From: Streptomyces chartreusis NRRL 3882
GTDB taxonomy: Bacteria; Actinomycetota; Actinomycetes; Streptomycetales; Streptomycetaceae
NCBI RefSeq assembly: GCF_900236475.1
Contig: NZ_LT963352.1
Coordinates: forward strand, 1,116,001-1,180,000
Reading direction: 5' to 3'
DNA: 64,000 bases
The translations under genes and the position numbers were made by a program. Under the pieces are notes generated by a model. That model was not told the origin of the DNA. It worked only from the letters and a program-made list of their open reading frames with translations, and made no database searches. Of the stretch, positions 63,068 through 64,000 are shown piece by piece; the stretch's first letter is position 1; the number at the start of each line of letters is the position of its first letter.

Positions 63068-64000
63068 ATGTCCGGATTGCGGAAGATCGCGGAGCTGCCG
63101 GGCGAGGAGCGCGAGTGGCTGACGCTGGTCGAGCGGAAGACCGTGCTGGTCGTCGTGCACACGCTCACGTACGGGAAGCGACTGGTCGACGTCCTGTCGC
63201 TGCTGGAGGCCGACTTCAGGCTCCAGGTGGTGTTCACGGCTCCGCCGCACGTCTTCGGCGACGAGGTACCGCGTTTCCTCCAGGAGCTGGGCTGCGCGGT
63301 GCTGCCGTGGGACGAGGCCGTTGGCATGTCGTTCGACCTGGCCCTGGCGGCGGGGCCGCGGGGGGTGGAGCGGATCTCCGCCCCCTTGATCACGCTGCCG
63401 CACGGGGCCGCTTATCTGAAGCGCCTGGTCAGGGGGGCGCACCCGGGTGTGGCAGGACTGCGCAGGCAGGACCTGGTGCCGGGCGGCCGGCTCCCCGCGG
63501 CGGTGGCCGTCCCGCACCACGCCGAACTGACGGACCTGGAGCGCCACTGCCCGGAGGTGCTGCCGCTCACGCATGTGGTCGGTGATCCGGCGTACGACCG
63601 CATCACGAAGAGCCTGCCGCTGCGGGCCGAGTACCGCCGGGCCCTCGGTCTGTCCGCCGGCGAGAAGCTGGTGGTCGTCGTCTCGACGTGGGGTGCGCGC
63701 TCGTCGTTCGGCCGGTTCGAGGCGCTGCTGCCCCGGGTCGTCGCCGAACTACCCGCCGGGAGGTTCCGGTCCGTCATCCTCCTGCATCCCAATGTCTGGT
63801 CCGGGCACGGCTCCTGGCAGGTCAGGGCGTGGCTGGCCCGCTGCGCCCAGCCGGGCGTCACACTCGTACCGCCCGAGGCGGACTGGCGCAGCGTGCTCAT
63901 CGCCGCGGACTGGATCATCGGCGACCACGGCTCGGTCACGCTGTACGGCACGCTCACCGGGGCGCCGATCCTGCTGGCCAGTTCACCGGAGCAGGAGATC
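63068..64000 (+). CDS. GT-B/CDP-glycerol transferase-like protein (3' partial)
   Basis: The frame from ATG 63068 (GGGGGG seven bases upstream) is open for 311 codons to the right edge with no stop. The first half has VLVVVHTLTYGKRLVDVLSL and LITLPHGAAYLKRLV; the second half has VVVVSTWGARSSFGRF, VILLHPNVW and IIGDHGSVTLYGTLTGAPILL. The latter resembles the nucleotide-binding end of GT-B and CDP-glycerol glycerophosphotransferase enzymes. The C-terminus lies outside the window. Function is tentative. Confidence 0.7.
   Translation, partial: MSGLRKIAELPGEEREWLTLVERKTVLVVVHTLTYGKRLVDVLSLLEADFRLQVVFTAPPHVFGDEVPRFLQELGCAVLPWDEAVGMSFDLALAAGPRGVERISAPLITLPHGAAYLKRLVRGAHPGVAGLRRQDLVPGGRLPAAVAVPHHAELTDLERHCPEVLPLTHVVGDPAYDRITKSLPLRAEYRRALGLSAGEKLVVVVSTWGARSSFGRFEALLPRVVAELPAGRFRSVILLHPNVWSGHGSWQVRAWLARCAQPGVTLVPPEADWRSVLIAADWIIGDHGSVTLYGTLTGAPILLASSPEQEI

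Noticed and set aside
63412..63957. Minus-strand frame of 181 codons
   Set aside because: It is a shadow of the plus-strand partial gene 63068-64000, which has a ribosome site and recognisable motifs.

Overview
The window is very GC-rich, with long overlapping reading frames, GTG and TTG starts next to GGAGG-type ribosome binding sites, and a WhiB-family protein. This is typical of a Streptomyces chromosome. No phage, transposase, integrase, CRISPR array, rRNA or replication origin was seen.

Layout. (1) 1-2.6 kb: the 3' part of an FxsB-type radical SAM/SPASM maturase and a coupled HEXXH-motif protein, the downstream half of an FxSxx-type peptide-maturation cluster. (2) 2.6-2.7 kb: tRNA-Pro(GGG). 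An identical copy in the same orientation lies at 39.9 kb. (3) 3.1-23.7 kb: a sugar-polyol catabolic region centred on myo-inositol. A minus-strand operon (16303 to 11349) encodes an ABC importer, an IolE-like isomerase/dehydratase and a Gfo/Idh/MocA dehydrogenase. The divergent plus-strand operon encodes IolC, a Cgl0159-type aldolase, IolB, IolD, IolA and a GntR/UTRA regulator. Two LacI regulators flank further oxidoreductases: a phytanoyl-CoA-dioxygenase-like enzyme, an SDR and three Gfo/Idh/MocA proteins. These probably feed substituted inositols or sugars into the pathway. (4) 23.8-36.0 kb: an exopolysaccharide-type cluster with a GalE-like epimerase, two GT2 glycosyltransferases, a large membrane protein, a Wzx-like flippase, a CelD/FemAB-like acyltransferase, a CE4 deacetylase and a secreted GH39-like hydrolase; a convergent GH15 gene is embedded. 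Three of its transcription starts share a 26-bp imperfect palindrome just downstream of a TTGAC-type -35 element, the most striking regulatory signal in the window.

(5) 36.0-40.6 kb: a TetR regulator with a perfect palindromic operator, a DUF427 protein, an aldo/keto reductase, a decayed ferritin-like gene, the second tRNA-Pro and a DUF309 protein. (6) 40.9-49.6 kb: housekeeping and accessory genes: CobF, an MFS exporter, a HAD phosphatase, a TauE/SafE permease, a DUF6193 protein, a thiolase, and a tightly packed WhiB-Dps-DUF3140-HhH group that suggests DNA protection.

(7) 49.7-56.7 kb: a translationally coupled minus-strand catabolic operon (M24 hydrolase, E1-alpha, E1-beta, AtzF/TrzA-like amidohydrolase, bicupin, SDR) preceded by an XRE-cupin regulator. 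Its substrate is not recognisable. (8) 56.9-64.0 kb: a lipoprotein, a DUF574-type methyltransferase, a glutamine-synthetase-like ligase paired with a FluG-type amidohydrolase, a NUDIX-like protein, a GH43 protein, and a GT-B/CDP-glycerol-transferase-like gene cut by the right edge.
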